Notes: generated from the letters alone by a model not told the origin. DNA of 64,000 nt from Aurantimonas endophytica (GCF_014196845.1 NZ_JACIEM010000001.1:1-64000), one strand, 5' to 3'. Shown: positions 1 to 7,918, counted from the stretch's first letter. Numbers and translations: made by a program.

Positions 1-251
1 GCTTCTAGCTGTGCGCGATAGTCCTTCCACCAAGCATCCTCGATCTCGTCCACCATGATTTCGATGACGATGATGCGGTCCTTCTGGATCGCGGCGTCCT
101 GCTTCCACAGCCCGTCAGCTGGTGCACGAGTGAAGGCGGTCGCGCCGCCGAACCGGACCGCAAGACCGTCAATAATCTCTTCGATGATCTCTGGCTCGAT
201 CGGCCTGCCGCGGCCGGTATCGAGCGGCAAGAACACCTCGACAATCTGCAT
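1..251 (-). CDS. Small conserved phage-associated protein, C-terminus cut off by window edge
   Basis: The frame opens at an ATG at 251 and runs off the left edge without a stop, giving at least 83 residues starting MQIVEVFLPLDTG. The leader on the coding strand has GAAGGAA a few bases before the ATG, a good ribosome-binding site. The protein is acidic with no membrane segment. It lies opposite to the plus-strand head genes, like the small reversed genes at 2.8-4.2 kb. I recognise no domain and assign no function. Confidence 0.6.
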   Translation of the reverse strand, partial: MQIVEVFLPLDTGRGRPIEPEIIEEIIDGLAVRFGGATAFTRAPADGLWKQDAAIQKDRIIVIEIMVDEIEDAWWKDYRAQLE

Positions 252-319
252 AGGCTGTTTCCTTCGGGGGGCGGCTTTTTCATGCCCGCAGTGCGGGCTT
301 CTCACCATAGGAGCGGCCA

Positions 320-1102
320 GTGGCCCTGAAAGCAATCCTCGACAGCCTCGATGGCGTCGATCCGCAGTTCCATGACCTCTACGAAGAGAAGGACGGCAAG
401 TTCGTTCTCGTCATCGAAGGGATCGAGCAGCACCCCGGAGCACAGTCGCTGAAGTCTGCCCTTGACCGCGTCCGCGGCGAGAAGCGCACGCTCAGCGACA
501 AGCTGACGACCGCTGAAAGCCGTCTGGAGGGCCTGCCGGACGATTTCGACGCCGACGCCTACGAACATCTGCGCCAGCAGGCGGAAGGCAAGGAACCGGC
601 CAATCTGGACGAGCGGTTGACGGCGCAGAAGACGCAGCTCGAGGCGAAGTTCGCCAAGGAGCGCGAGAAGCTGGAAGGCCGAGCGACGAAGCTGGACGGC
701 GCACTTCGCCGCGTCATGGTCGATGACGGCCTGACGAAGGCTCTCCTGGACGCCGGCATCGACAAGACATTCCTTCCGGCGGCGAAGGCGCTCCTCAAGG
801 AGAAGGGCCAGATCAAGCTCATCGAGGATGACGATGCGATCGAGGTCTTCGCCGACGACGGCGTGAATGACCGCACCCCGCTCTCCGACTACGTCCGCTC
901 GTGGGCCGGTCAGGACGAAGGCAAGCCCTTCATCGCCAAGGCCACAGGCGGCGACGCAAAAGGCGGGCAGGGCCGCTCCTTTGGCGAGAACCCGTTCGAC
1001 CCGAAGAACCCGAACCGGACGAAGCAGCAGGAGCTGATCGTCGCGAACGACGCCAAGGCCCGCCAGATGGCCGAGGCCGTGGGCATCAAGCCCTACTGGT
1101 AA
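320..1102 (+). CDS. Phage scaffold-like protein (coiled coil, upstream of coat protein)
   Basis: A 260-residue protein starting at GTG, with AGGAG about 7 bases upstream. Residues 40-130 are rich in charged heptads (KSALDRVRGEKRTL, then long K/E/A stretches), typical of coiled-coil capsid scaffold proteins. The C-terminus is polar and ends KPYW. Its place directly before the coat gene is the usual place of a scaffold, which binds inside the procapsid and leaves before DNA packaging. No protease motif is visible. The assignment rests on composition and position, so it is moderate. Confidence 0.7.
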   Translation: MALKAILDSLDGVDPQFHDLYEEKDGKFVLVIEGIEQHPGAQSLKSALDRVRGEKRTLSDKLTTAESRLEGLPDDFDADAYEHLRQQAEGKEPANLDERLTAQKTQLEAKFAKEREKLEGRATKLDGALRRVMVDDGLTKALLDAGIDKTFLPAAKALLKEKGQIKLIEDDDAIEVFADDGVNDRTPLSDYVRSWAGQDEGKPFIAKATGGDAKGGQGRSFGENPFDPKNPNRTKQQELIVANDAKARQMAEAVGIKPYW

Positions 1103-1144
1103 GCATTTCCGGCGTCAGTGACGCCAACAGACCGAGGCTGCGCC

Positions 1145-1181
1145 CAGTGGGGTGGCCGAACCCAATCCCTTCACCCCACTG
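1145..1181 (+). promoter_or_regulatory. Stem-loop in the leader of the coat protein gene
   Basis: A perfect 10-base inverted repeat, CAGTGGGGTG at 1145-1154 and CACCCCACTG at 1172-1181, with a 17-base loop. It lies between the scaffold-like stop and the AGGAG of the coat gene. There is no T-run, so it is more likely an mRNA-stability or processing hairpin raising coat expression than a full terminator. Confidence 0.5.
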
Positions 1182-1199
1182 ATCCAATAGGAGCCTCTC

Positions 1200-2204
1200 A
1201 TGGCCACCACCCGCCTGAGCGACGTCATCTATGGCCCGCTCTTCCTCCCGACGACGATCCAGCGCATTGCGCAGCTTTCGCGCATCCGCAACTCGCCGAT
1301 CGTCTCCGCCGACGCGCAGCTTCAGCAGTTCGCGAACGGCCCCGGCGACCTCGTCCAGATGCCGTTCTGGAACGACCTGACCGGCAACTCCAATGTCTCC
1401 ACCGACGACCCGGCGCAGAACGCCACGCCGAACAAGCTCACGCAGGGCCAGGACATGGCCCGCAAGATCCGCCGCAACAACGGCTGGCAGTCGGCCAACC
1501 TGGTCGCCTCCATGCTGGCGGAAGATCCGCTCGACGCCGTCGCCCAGCTCATCGCCGAGTACTGGGTCCGCGAGGAACAGCGCATCATGGGCCAGCAGAT
1601 GGCCGGTGTGTTCGCTTCGGCTGGTATGGCCGGCAACGTGCTTGACGTGGCGTCGGAAGACGGGGCGGCCGCACCGGTCAATCTCGATGCCGAGGTGGCC
1701 TCAAACGCCTACGCCCTGCTCGGTGAGTACGGGCAGACGCTTTCGGCGGTGATGATGCACAGCCGTGTGTTCTACAACCTGCGGGCTCAGCGGGCGATCG
1801 AGTTCGGCCGCGACCCGGTGACCGGTCTCGAGTTCACCCGGTGGGACGACAAAGACGTCTTCGTGTCCGACCAGTGCCCGCGGGAAGCAGGTACCACGAG
1901 TGGCTTCAAGTACACGTCCTACCTCTTCGGCAACGGAGCCATCGGCTATGCCGAGGCTACCGGCGAGGGCGGCCCGAAGAAGCCGGTCGAGCTCGACAGC
2001 GCGCCGGCTGCCGGCAACGGCGAGGGCGTCGAGACGGTCTGGTACCGTCGCCACTGGGTCATGCACCCGCGCGGTGTCCAGTTCAGCGCGACCCCGGCTT
2101 CGGCATCGGGCGTGACCGACGCCGAGCTCGCCGCCGGCGGCAGCTGGACCCGCGTCTACGATCCGAAGCTGATCCGCATGGTGGCGGTCGTCACCAACGG
2201 TTGA
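1200..2204 (+). CDS. Phage major capsid (coat) protein
   Basis: A 334-residue protein beginning MATTRLSDVIYGPLF, with AGGAG 6 bases before the ATG. The N-terminal part (SPIVSADAQLQQFANGPGDLVQMPFWNDL) and the later AQLIAEYWVREEQRIMGQQ segment are typical of coat proteins of temperate alphaproteobacterial siphoviruses, which adopt the HK97-type fold. It forms the icosahedral shell. Length and position, after a scaffold-like gene and before connector genes, agree. No N-terminal delta domain or protease cleavage site is obvious, consistent with use of a separate scaffold. Confidence 0.85.
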   Translation: MATTRLSDVIYGPLFLPTTIQRIAQLSRIRNSPIVSADAQLQQFANGPGDLVQMPFWNDLTGNSNVSTDDPAQNATPNKLTQGQDMARKIRRNNGWQSANLVASMLAEDPLDAVAQLIAEYWVREEQRIMGQQMAGVFASAGMAGNVLDVASEDGAAAPVNLDAEVASNAYALLGEYGQTLSAVMMHSRVFYNLRAQRAIEFGRDPVTGLEFTRWDDKDVFVSDQCPREAGTTSGFKYTSYLFGNGAIGYAEATGEGGPKKPVELDSAPAAGNGEGVETVWYRRHWVMHPRGVQFSATPASASGVTDAELAAGGSWTRVYDPKLIRMVAVVTNG

Positions 2205-2209
2205 GGGTA

Positions 2210-2223
2210 GGGGCTCCGGCCCC
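2210..2223 (+). terminator. Short GC hairpin after the coat gene
   Basis: GGGGC and GCCCC pair around the stable tetraloop TCCG, six bases after the coat stop codon. No T-run follows. It could protect the 3' end of coat mRNA or partially attenuate downstream expression. Confidence 0.4.
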
Positions 2224-2257
2224 GCCCATTCATCCCCTCATCCTCTGGAGAACATCC

Positions 2258-2815
2258 ATGACTACCGAACATCAGAACGATCCGCTTCTGGCGGAGGCGA
2301 TTGCACGCCGTGACGAAAGCCGAGCCCACATCCTGCGGTCGCGGGCTAATCGGGCCGGGGGCGGCGCCGTCGAGCGGCTCGCCAGTGCCTTCGACAAGAT
2401 GGCGCAGCAGGCAGAGAAGGCGTCGCGCCAGTCTGCCGACGCCATCGATGACATCGAGCCGCCGCAGCTCGACAAGGCCGGTACCGCCCCAACGCTGTCC
2501 GACAGCGCCGGCAATTTCGCGCCGAACCCTGATGTCGCCAACGTCGGCGGCATCGGTGTCGAGGCGAGCAACACCAAGGCCGGGACCGACGAACAGGCGC
2601 AGCGCGCCGAGGACGTTGATCTCTCCGGCGCGACCACCGGTGTCGGACCTGACGGTGAGGTCGGCGGCGGTGACGTCATCGACATCCCGTCCGACTGGGA
2701 GGGCTCGCACTGGCGCACTCGTGTGGCGCTGGCGGAACGGCTGTCCGGCAAGTCCGATCTCAAGGCCGAAGAGGCCAACGAGATCATCAAGGCCGAGGTT
2801 GAGCAGCGCGGATAA
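2258..2815 (+). CDS. Hypothetical phage structural protein following the coat gene
   Basis: A 185-residue protein starting MTTEHQNDPLLAEA, with CTGGAG upstream. The first 75 residues are helical and Ala/Arg-rich. The middle (about 80-140) is low-complexity Gly/Ala/Asp. The end is a compact segment (IPSDWEGSHWRTRVALAERL, then KAEEANEIIKAEVEQRG). A similar short C-terminal segment occurs in small phage head-region proteins, but I know no function. Its position suggests a capsid accessory or decoration protein; this is inference from order only. Confidence 0.7.
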   Translation: MTTEHQNDPLLAEAIARRDESRAHILRSRANRAGGGAVERLASAFDKMAQQAEKASRQSADAIDDIEPPQLDKAGTAPTLSDSAGNFAPNPDVANVGGIGVEASNTKAGTDEQAQRAEDVDLSGATTGVGPDGEVGGGDVIDIPSDWEGSHWRTRVALAERLSGKSDLKAEEANEIIKAEVEQRG

Positions 2816-2848
2816 CTCCGGGGAGGCTGGTCGGGGCAGTCGCCCCGG

Positions 2849-3106
2849 CTAGTCCCTCGGCTTCACCTCGGCGTGCCGGCGCGCGTGGTCGACGTCGTAA
2901 GGCATTTCCGGATTGGCCCCTTTCGGTGGCTCCGCGTTCTCGATGACAGCGGCGATGAGCCGCTCCTCCTCTTCCGAGCCGGCACCAAACGCGTTACCGG
3001 CGTCGCTGCGCAAGCCGCCCGCTGTCTGACCGACTCTCTCGTCTTGAGGGCGAGCGTTCGGCCCGTGGGACATCGACGGTGCCGGCTTGTCGGATTCGTC
3101 GCCCAT
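2849..3106 (-). CDS. Small acidic phage protein, reverse strand
   Basis: An 85-residue protein starting MGDESDKPAPSMSHG. This ATG has AAGGAGA 7 bases upstream, a near-perfect ribosome-binding site, and is preferred to an ATG slightly further out. It is polar and probably disordered, with the segment EEEERLIAAVIENAEPPKG. It is the last of a series of tiny reverse genes in the head region. No function recognised. Confidence 0.6.
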   Translation of the reverse strand: MGDESDKPAPSMSHGPNARPQDERVGQTAGGLRSDAGNAFGAGSEEEERLIAAVIENAEPPKGANPEMPYDVDHARRHAEVKPRD

Positions 3107-3129
3107 TGCTTGTCTCCTTGACGGGGCCA

Positions 3130-3324
3130 TCAATCCGCGCTGGTGCGCGAGCTCAGGTCTTCGAGATCGGGATCGTCGTCTTCCTCATCCCGCACCGCGT
3201 CGCGGAGGGCCTCATTGGTGTCCTGCGGCTCGTCAGCACGATCGGAAACGGTCTCTATTTCCTCGGCGCTTGCCGGGTTGTCGGTGCCGGAAACGAGCGT
3301 CGGCTTCTTCGGATTAATGTTCAT
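3130..3324 (-). CDS. Small acidic phage protein, reverse strand
   Basis: A 64-residue, strongly acidic protein (MNINPKKPTLVSGTDNPASA; tail DEEDDDPDLEDLSSR). AAGGAG lies 7 bases before the ATG. It is 23 bases upstream of the 85-residue reverse gene and probably cotranscribed with it. It is likely disordered. No domain recognised. Confidence 0.6.
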   Translation of the reverse strand: MNINPKKPTLVSGTDNPASAEEIETVSDRADEPQDTNEALRDAVRDEEDDDPDLEDLSSRTSAD

Positions 3325-3439
3325 CTGGATCTCCTTCGGAAGGAGAACGCGCGAGTGCGCGATTAGTCGCGGAGGCAGGAATGGTTACATTCTGCGGCGG
3401 CGCCGACCGGTCTGATATGTGTTTCGCCGGTGCGGTCCA

Positions 3440-3766
3440 GTGACCAAGGCAACGGTAGAACTCGTCATGGTCGAATGGGAGGATAGTGCTCAGCCAATTG
3501 CACGCTGGGCCTACCTTCGCGACCACGAAAAGCTGTCGCCCGTCGCCTGCGTCTCCGTTGGGTGGCTCATCCAGAAAGACGAGAAAGTTCACGCGCTCGC
3601 GCCGAACATGGGCGAGGTCGAGGACCCCGATCACATTCAGGCGTGCGGCATCATCCGTATTCCCACGCGAGCGGTAACGCGGGTCGTACGACTGAAGGAG
3701 GGGAAGGTTATTTCTTCTTGCCCTTCGTCTCGTCCTGGCCGAGCGCGGAAGCGGAAACCTTTTTAG
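3440..3766 (+). CDS. Small conserved phage protein
   Basis: A 108-residue protein if it starts at the GTG at 3440 (VTKATVELVMVEWEDS); a GTG at 3419 in the same frame is an alternative, and neither has a strong ribosome-binding site. The body (VACVSVGWLIQKDEKVHALAPN, then QACGIIRIPTRAVTRVVRL) resembles small beta-rich phage proteins of unknown function. It is the only plus-strand gene among four reverse ones. Its last 59 bases overlap the 3' end of the convergent gene at 3708-3887, so its true C-terminus is less certain. Confidence 0.6.
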   Translation: MTKATVELVMVEWEDSAQPIARWAYLRDHEKLSPVACVSVGWLIQKDEKVHALAPNMGEVEDPDHIQACGIIRIPTRAVTRVVRLKEGKVISSCPSSRPGRARKRKPF

Positions 3767-3887
3767 TCTCAGCTGGCGTCAGCTTGCCGGTCCGAAGCCC
3801 TTTCGACGCTACGGCAGACACGGACTGTGACGTCTCCTTCTTTGCGCCACCGCCGCTGCTTTTGCCGCCTGATGCACTCTTGGCCAT
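3708..3887 (-). CDS. Lys/Ser-rich 59-residue phage protein, reverse strand
   Basis: Starts MAKSASGGKSSGGGAKKE with GGAG 9 bases before the ATG, and ends in a basic tail (QDETKGKKK). Very basic and low in complexity, it could bind nucleic acid, but nothing proves it. A longer in-frame start at 4007 has no ribosome-binding site and is not used. The 3' end overlaps the convergent plus-strand gene. Confidence 0.5.
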   Translation of the reverse strand: MAKSASGGKSSGGGAKKETSQSVSAVASKGLRTGKLTPAETKKVSASALGQDETKGKKK

Positions 3888-4011
3888 CGATAATCTCCGC
3901 TGCTGCCACCAACCCAGAATGTCCGAAGCCGCGGCATCCGTCGAGGTGGCGATGATGGATGAAAATGTGGGCGCCGGGCGATTTACGATTGAGCCGCCCG
4001 ACGCCACGGTA

Positions 4012-4206
4012 TCAGACCTCGTCGGCTTCCTCGGTTTTCGCGAGGATGTCGTCCAGCGTGTCCGCCAGCACGTCGAGTTGATCTCGAGAGGCAGTCAATT
4101 CGAGCGTCGCGCCGGAATCATCCTCGATATGCAATTGAGCTGTCTGCCCTTCGCTGTCCGGCTCGATGCGGAACTGGGCAAGCTTCTTGGTGGTGGCTTT
4201 GGCCAT
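4012..4206 (-). CDS. Small phage protein, reverse strand
   Basis: A 64-residue protein (MAKATTKKLAQFRIEPDSEG) with GAGGAG 8 bases before the ATG. Alternating polar and hydrophobic residues (QLHIEDDSGATLELTASRDQL) suggest a small beta sheet followed by a helix. It is the first gene of the reverse cluster. I recognise no family. Confidence 0.6.
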   Translation of the reverse strand: MAKATTKKLAQFRIEPDSEGQTAQLHIEDDSGATLELTASRDQLDVLADTLDDILAKTEEADEV

Positions 4207-4304
4207 TGCCGTTCTCCTCTGTGGCGATTGAGAACGTACGGACGGGGCTTTCGCTCCACAGCCGGGGAGCAGTCCGCCCCTCGGCCTCAGCCTGAGGATT
4301 CGGC

Positions 4305-4550
4305 ATGAGCAATCTCGTCAGCATCGAGGGCAAGACCAGACGCGGCCAGATCAATCAGCAGGTGATCGAGATGCTCCGCGAATGGCTCGCCAGCGCTGAG
4401 AGCGGCGAGGTCGTCGGCGTGATGATCGTCGGCACGTGCGCTGACGGTTCGACGAACACCTCCGCGACCGATGGCGACGATTTCCAGCGGATGCTGGGCG
4501 CGATCGAGATCCTTAAAGCGCGTCTGCTGCGGCGGCATCTGGAGGACTGA
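4305..4550 (+). CDS. Small conserved phage protein
   Basis: An 81-residue protein (MSNLVSIEGKTRRGQINQQV) preceded by TGAGGA. It ends two bases before the next gene and belongs to the connector operon. The segment GEVVGVMIVGTCADGSTNT followed by a helical end (MLGAIEILKARLL) recurs in small proteins of unknown function in alphaproteobacterial prophages. Confidence 0.65.
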   Translation: MSNLVSIEGKTRRGQINQQVIEMLREWLASAESGEVVGVMIVGTCADGSTNTSATDGDDFQRMLGAIEILKARLLRRHLED

Positions 4551-4552
4551 AG

Positions 4553-5041
4553 ATGCCCGACCACTACGGCACGATCGGCGGCGCCGACGCCTATCACTCG
4601 GCGCGTCTGAACGCTGGATGGACCGGCGAGGACACGGCCAAGACCGCTGCCCTCATCCGCGCCTCGTCATGGATCGATGCGACCTACGGCGCCCGGTTCG
4701 ATGGCATCAGGAGCGGCGGCAGGGAACAACTCCTGGCGTGGCCGCGCACCAACGCCCGCGACGGATCCGGCGAGGCGATCAATAGCGACGCCGTGCCGAT
4801 CGAGGTTGAGCGCGCGGTCTATGAGGCGGCGCTTCGAGAACTGACGACGCCCGGCTCGCTCTCCCCCGACATCATCCCCGGTTCAATCAAGAAGAAGGTT
4901 CGGGTAGAGGGCGCTGTGGAGGTCGAGTACGCCGCCGGTCGTGCAAGGGACATGATGCCCGTCCTCGCCGCTGTGGACGGCCTTCTCGCCTCGCTTCTGA
5001 CCCGTGGGGCGTCCACGACCAACTGGGTCAAACGGGCATGA
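4553..5041 (+). CDS. Head-tail adaptor with DnaT-like domain
   Basis: A 162-residue protein (MPDHYGTIGGADAYHSARLNAGW). The pattern of an N-terminal YGT..GAD.Y...R....W, then AALIRASSWIDATYGARFDG, then LLAWPRTNARDGSGEAI, matches the family annotated as DnaT-like ssDNA-binding phage proteins. In this position such proteins act as the head-tail adaptor on the portal rather than in replication. It overlaps the next start by 4 bases, so translation is probably coupled. Confidence 0.75.
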   Translation: MPDHYGTIGGADAYHSARLNAGWTGEDTAKTAALIRASSWIDATYGARFDGIRSGGREQLLAWPRTNARDGSGEAINSDAVPIEVERAVYEAALRELTTPGSLSPDIIPGSIKKKVRVEGAVEVEYAAGRARDMMPVLAAVDGLLASLLTRGASTTNWVKRA

Positions 5042-5415
5042 CCTTCTACGAGGAAATGCAGGGGATCGCCTCAGGCATCCTGGCCGAGTTCAACCAGGGC
5101 ACGGTTACGCTGCAGAAGACGGTTCCCGGTGCGCCCGACCCGAACACGCCGTGGCTGCCAGGAGCGCCGACGACAGAGACCTACGATCTCGATGCCACCG
5201 TCTCCACGGCCTACGTCGAGAACGCCAGCGCGGCCTACCAGGACGGCAGCCTGATCGAGATGAGCGACCTGATCGTGACCTGCGCCGTCCCGCCGGTGGC
5301 GCCGTCCCTTGACGACATCATCACCATCGACGGCAAGCCACACACCATCAAGCAGATCAATGCCATTCCGGCCGCCGGCACGCCGGTCGCCTTCAAGATC
5401 TTCGTGGGCTCCTGA
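5038..5415 (+). CDS. Probable head-closure (stopper) protein
   Basis: A 125-residue protein (MTFYEEMQGIASGILAEFNQ), overlapping the adaptor upstream and touching the gp10-like gene downstream. It is beta-rich, ending in ITIDGKPHTIKQINAIPAAG, a common ending in head-closure proteins that describe the sealed neck. The role is assigned mainly from gene order. Confidence 0.65.
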   Translation: MTFYEEMQGIASGILAEFNQGTVTLQKTVPGAPDPNTPWLPGAPTTETYDLDATVSTAYVENASAAYQDGSLIEMSDLIVTCAVPPVAPSLDDIITIDGKPHTIKQINAIPAAGTPVAFKIFVGS

Positions 5416-5819
5416 TGGCTGGCTTCCAGGAAGAGGTCGCGGCGTGGGTGGCGAAGACCAACGCCAAGATGGAGTTGGCCGTCCGGAAGATCGCGCTGGA
5501 CGTGTTCAGCGAGGTCATCCTGATGAGCCCCGTCGATACAGGCCGGTTCCGCGGCAACTGGCAGGTCGCCATCGGCGATGTCCCTGCCGGCACGCTGGAG
5601 ATCGAGGACAAGGACGGCACCGCAACCATCAGCAAGGTGCAGGCGGCCACGATGGGGCTCGAGGTCGGGCAGACGATCTACCTGATCAACAATCTGCCCT
5701 ACGCCCAGGCGCTAGAGTTCGGATCATCCCGGCAGGCCCCCGGCGGAATGGTCCGCCTGGCCGCTCAGCGGTGGCAGCCCATCGTCGAGAAGGTCGCTCA
5801 GGAGCTTAGCCGGTCGTGA
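5415..5819 (+). CDS. HK97 gp10-like neck / tail completion protein
   Basis: A 134-residue protein. The motif MSPVDTGRFRGNWQVAIG at about residues 36-53, followed by INNLPYAQALEFGSSRQAP, is the signature of the HK97 gp10-like family, which joins the connector to the tail. Start and stop overlap the neighbouring genes in typical late-operon style. Confidence 0.85.
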   Translation: MAGFQEEVAAWVAKTNAKMELAVRKIALDVFSEVILMSPVDTGRFRGNWQVAIGDVPAGTLEIEDKDGTATISKVQAATMGLEVGQTIYLINNLPYAQALEFGSSRQAPGGMVRLAAQRWQPIVEKVAQELSRS

Positions 5820-6220
5820 GCGTCGAGAACGACATCCAGAACGCGCTGTTCGCCCGGGTAGCTTCGATCGTCCTGTCGCCTGTCATTCCCGCCGTCTGGC
5901 CGAACATGAGCGAGGGAAGCCGCACCACCTACCTCCGCGTCTGGCCGCTGCCGAACCGGCCTGACCGCATCCTCATCGGCTCCGATGGCCCGCACCGCCG
6001 GCAAGGCATCCTGCAGCTTTCGCTTTTCACGCCGCTCAATCAGGGCGACGTCGCGAAGCCGATCGCGGACCAGATCGCCGATCACTTTGCGCCCGACACC
6101 ACGATGACCAGCAACGGCGTCACGGTGCGCGTCACCTCCGCCCCGTTCATCCGCAACGGCAGGCCGGAAACGGCGCATTGGCACACGCCAATCGAGATCC
6201 CCTACGAGAGCTTCAGCTAG
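5816..6220 (+). CDS. Phage tail terminator (DUF4128-like)
   Basis: A 134-residue protein starting at a GTG that overlaps the previous stop (GTGA). It opens with MSVENDIQNALFARVASIV and has the block RRQGILQLSLFTPLNQGDV, typical of DUF4128 tail terminators. The family caps the tail tube and fixes tail length. It sits directly before the tail tube gene, as expected. Confidence 0.75.
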   Translation: MSVENDIQNALFARVASIVLSPVIPAVWPNMSEGSRTTYLRVWPLPNRPDRILIGSDGPHRRQGILQLSLFTPLNQGDVAKPIADQIADHFAPDTTMTSNGVTVRVTSAPFIRNGRPETAHWHTPIEIPYESFS

Positions 6221-6277
6221 ATCCTCTCCCGCCTGAAAGCCCCTTCGGCAAGGGCATCATCATGACAGGAGGCCGAG

Positions 6278-6733
6278 ATGGCCCTTTATCCGGTTGCCGG
6301 CTCCCGGCTGTTCATCGGCGGCGTTCTTTCGGACAAGAGCACCGATTTCATCGCGGCGGACTTTACCGCTGCAGAGCCCTGGGTCGAGATTGACGGCTGG
6401 TCGACCATGGGCTCTTCCGGCGACACGTCGGCGCTCATCACCACCGCCCTCATCAATCGCGGCCGGGACGTGAAGCAGAAGGGCACGAAGAACGCTGGCC
6501 AGATGCAGAACACCTTCGCGATCATCGAGACCGACCCGGGGCAGATCGCGCTCATCGCCGCGTCCGAGGCCAACGACAACTATGCGTTCCGCATCGAGCT
6601 CTCGAGCGGCGGCGAGCGCCTGTTCATCGGCCTGGTCATGAGCGCCCAGGAGTCCGGCGGCGATGCGAACACCATCGCCAATCTCGCGGCGACAGTGGAG
6701 ATCAATTCCAACGTCGTGAAGGTCCCGGCCTGA
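6278..6733 (+). CDS. Phage major tail tube protein
   Basis: A 151-residue protein (MALYPVAGSRLFIGGVLSDK) with AGGAGG 5 bases before the ATG, the strongest ribosome-binding site in the operon, as fits a very abundant virion protein. The fold signals (WVEIDGWSTMGSSGDTSALI and later RLFIGLVMSAQESGGDANTI) match tail tube proteins of lambda-like siphoviruses. It precedes the tail chaperone pair. Confidence 0.85.
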   Translation: MALYPVAGSRLFIGGVLSDKSTDFIAADFTAAEPWVEIDGWSTMGSSGDTSALITTALINRGRDVKQKGTKNAGQMQNTFAIIETDPGQIALIAASEANDNYAFRIELSSGGERLFIGLVMSAQESGGDANTIANLAATVEINSNVVKVPA

Positions 6734-7170
6734 TGGATATCTCCTCGCTCAAGCGCGACAGCAAGAAGGTCGAGGCCGGCGAGTGGGTCGGCGACATCCC
6801 GGGCATGGAAGACGTTCGCCTACGGGTGCGCGGCCTCTCCAGCCCGACCGTGGCAGCCCTTCGCTCCCGCAAGGAACGCAAGGTCTCGCGGGAAGGCCGG
6901 GAGCGTGACGGCCAATTGAAGACCGATGTCGCCTTGGTCATCTTCGGCGAGATCCTGCATGAGGCCGTGCTGCTCGAATGGGACGGCATCACATCGGACG
7001 GCAAGCCGCTGCCCTTCGATGCCGACATCGCCAAGGTCTGGCTGACGGATCCCGACTTCACCCCGTTCGCCGACGCCGTAGTCTGGGCCGCCCAAGTCGT
7101 GGACAAGGGCAGGGCCGGCGATCAGGAAGAAGTGGGAAACGGCTCGCGGCGGCCGTCTCGCGCTACCTAG
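6733..7170 (+). CDS. Tail assembly chaperone, zero-frame product (lambda gpG-like)
   Basis: A 145-residue protein (MDISSLKRDSKKVEAGEWVG). The first 110 residues contain RLRVRGLSSPTVAALRSRKE, typical of tail assembly chaperones that coat the tape measure. It ends shortly after a slippery heptamer at 7134-7140. Its start overlaps the stop of the tail tube gene. Confidence 0.8.
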   Translation: MDISSLKRDSKKVEAGEWVGDIPGMEDVRLRVRGLSSPTVAALRSRKERKVSREGRERDGQLKTDVALVIFGEILHEAVLLEWDGITSDGKPLPFDADIAKVWLTDPDFTPFADAVVWAAQVVDKGRAGDQEEVGNGSRRPSRAT

Positions 7171-7472
7171 CCGGGGACGACCTTCTTCTCCAAGGCGATC
7201 TGCTGCCGGGTACCTATGAGTGGCTCAATGCCTTCTGGGAGCTCGGCACGGATCGCCCTATCGGCATGTCTGCCGGTCCCATACCGAGCCGGTCCATATC
7301 CGAATGGACGGACAGGGAGAGCATGGATGTGGTCGAGGCGCAGAGCTTCCGCTCCGCTATCCGGGCCATGGACAAGGTCTTTCTCGATTGGGCGGCCAAG
7401 CCGAAAGCGGAGCGAGAGAACGTGGAATCCCGGCCGATGACCGGGGCCCTGTTTGACGCCCTGTTCGGGTGA
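6733..7472 (+). CDS. Tail assembly chaperone GT fusion made by -1 frameshift
   Basis: A second open frame, -1 relative to the gpG-like gene, covers the overlap and continues to 7472. Slipping at 7134-7140 joins gpG residues 1-136 to 110 further residues (RLAAAVSRYLAGDDLLLQ onward, ending ALFDALFG), a fusion of about 246 residues. The extension has no start codon or ribosome-binding site of its own in a sensible place. In lambda the corresponding gpGT recruits tail tube subunits to the tape measure. Confidence 0.8.
7134..7140 (+). promoter_or_regulatory. Programmed -1 frameshift heptamer G GGA AAC
   Basis: The bases GGGAAAC fall exactly in the X XXY YYZ phase of the gpG-like frame: GGA at 7135-7137 and AAC at 7138-7140. 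Lambda uses the nearly identical GGGAAAG. AGGA at 7124-7127 could act as an internal stimulator. A GC-rich segment with short pairing arms (CGGCT near 7140 and AGCCG near 7169) follows. Confidence 0.8.
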
Positions 7473-7525
7473 TGAGGGATGATGCGGTGCTTGCGTGGGG
7501 ACAGAGGCGACAGCAGGGGAAACGA

Positions 7526-7759
7526 TTAGCTTCGCCTGATCGTCGCCCATTCCTTGAGCTGCTGCCACCAAGATCTACGGCTGCGTTGATGAAGCTCGGC
7601 CGCCTCATCTTCCGGCATCGGTTCGTCCCCAAAGATCGATCTCCAGAGCCGCTCTCTATCTTCAACCTCGGCCGGCGTCGGCTCAGCGTTTCCGTTTGCC
7701 GCTGGGAGATGTCTCCGGCTTCGTGATCTGGAACGGCTGCGGTTGGCGCTCTTACGCAT
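7526..7759 (-). CDS. Possible small reverse-strand protein in the chaperone/tape-measure gap
   Basis: The gap of 446 bases between chaperone and tape measure genes contains a 77-residue reverse frame. Its second half (EVEDRERLWRSIFGDEPMPE, then RRSWWQQLKEWA) looks like a real helical protein. The first part is a run of Arg/Ser, and the ribosome-binding site is weak. No plus-strand gene fits the gap. Real gene or chance frame are both possible; the other small reverse genes of this prophage make it more plausible. Confidence 0.4.
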   Translation of the reverse strand: MRKSANRSRSRSRSRRHLPAANGNAEPTPAEVEDRERLWRSIFGDEPMPEDEAAELHQRSRRSWWQQLKEWATIRRS

Positions 7760-7918
7760 GGGCCTAAACGTCCGCGTCTGGAGTGGGGACTAGCAAGGGA
7801 TGATTGGCATCCCCCGAGAAACTTCCGTCCCTCATCGAAACCACCGTCAGTCCTAACCGCATGTCCGCCTCCTTGTTGAGCCGGCAGGCTAGCTACTGGT
7901 GCAACGGAAGGCAAAACC

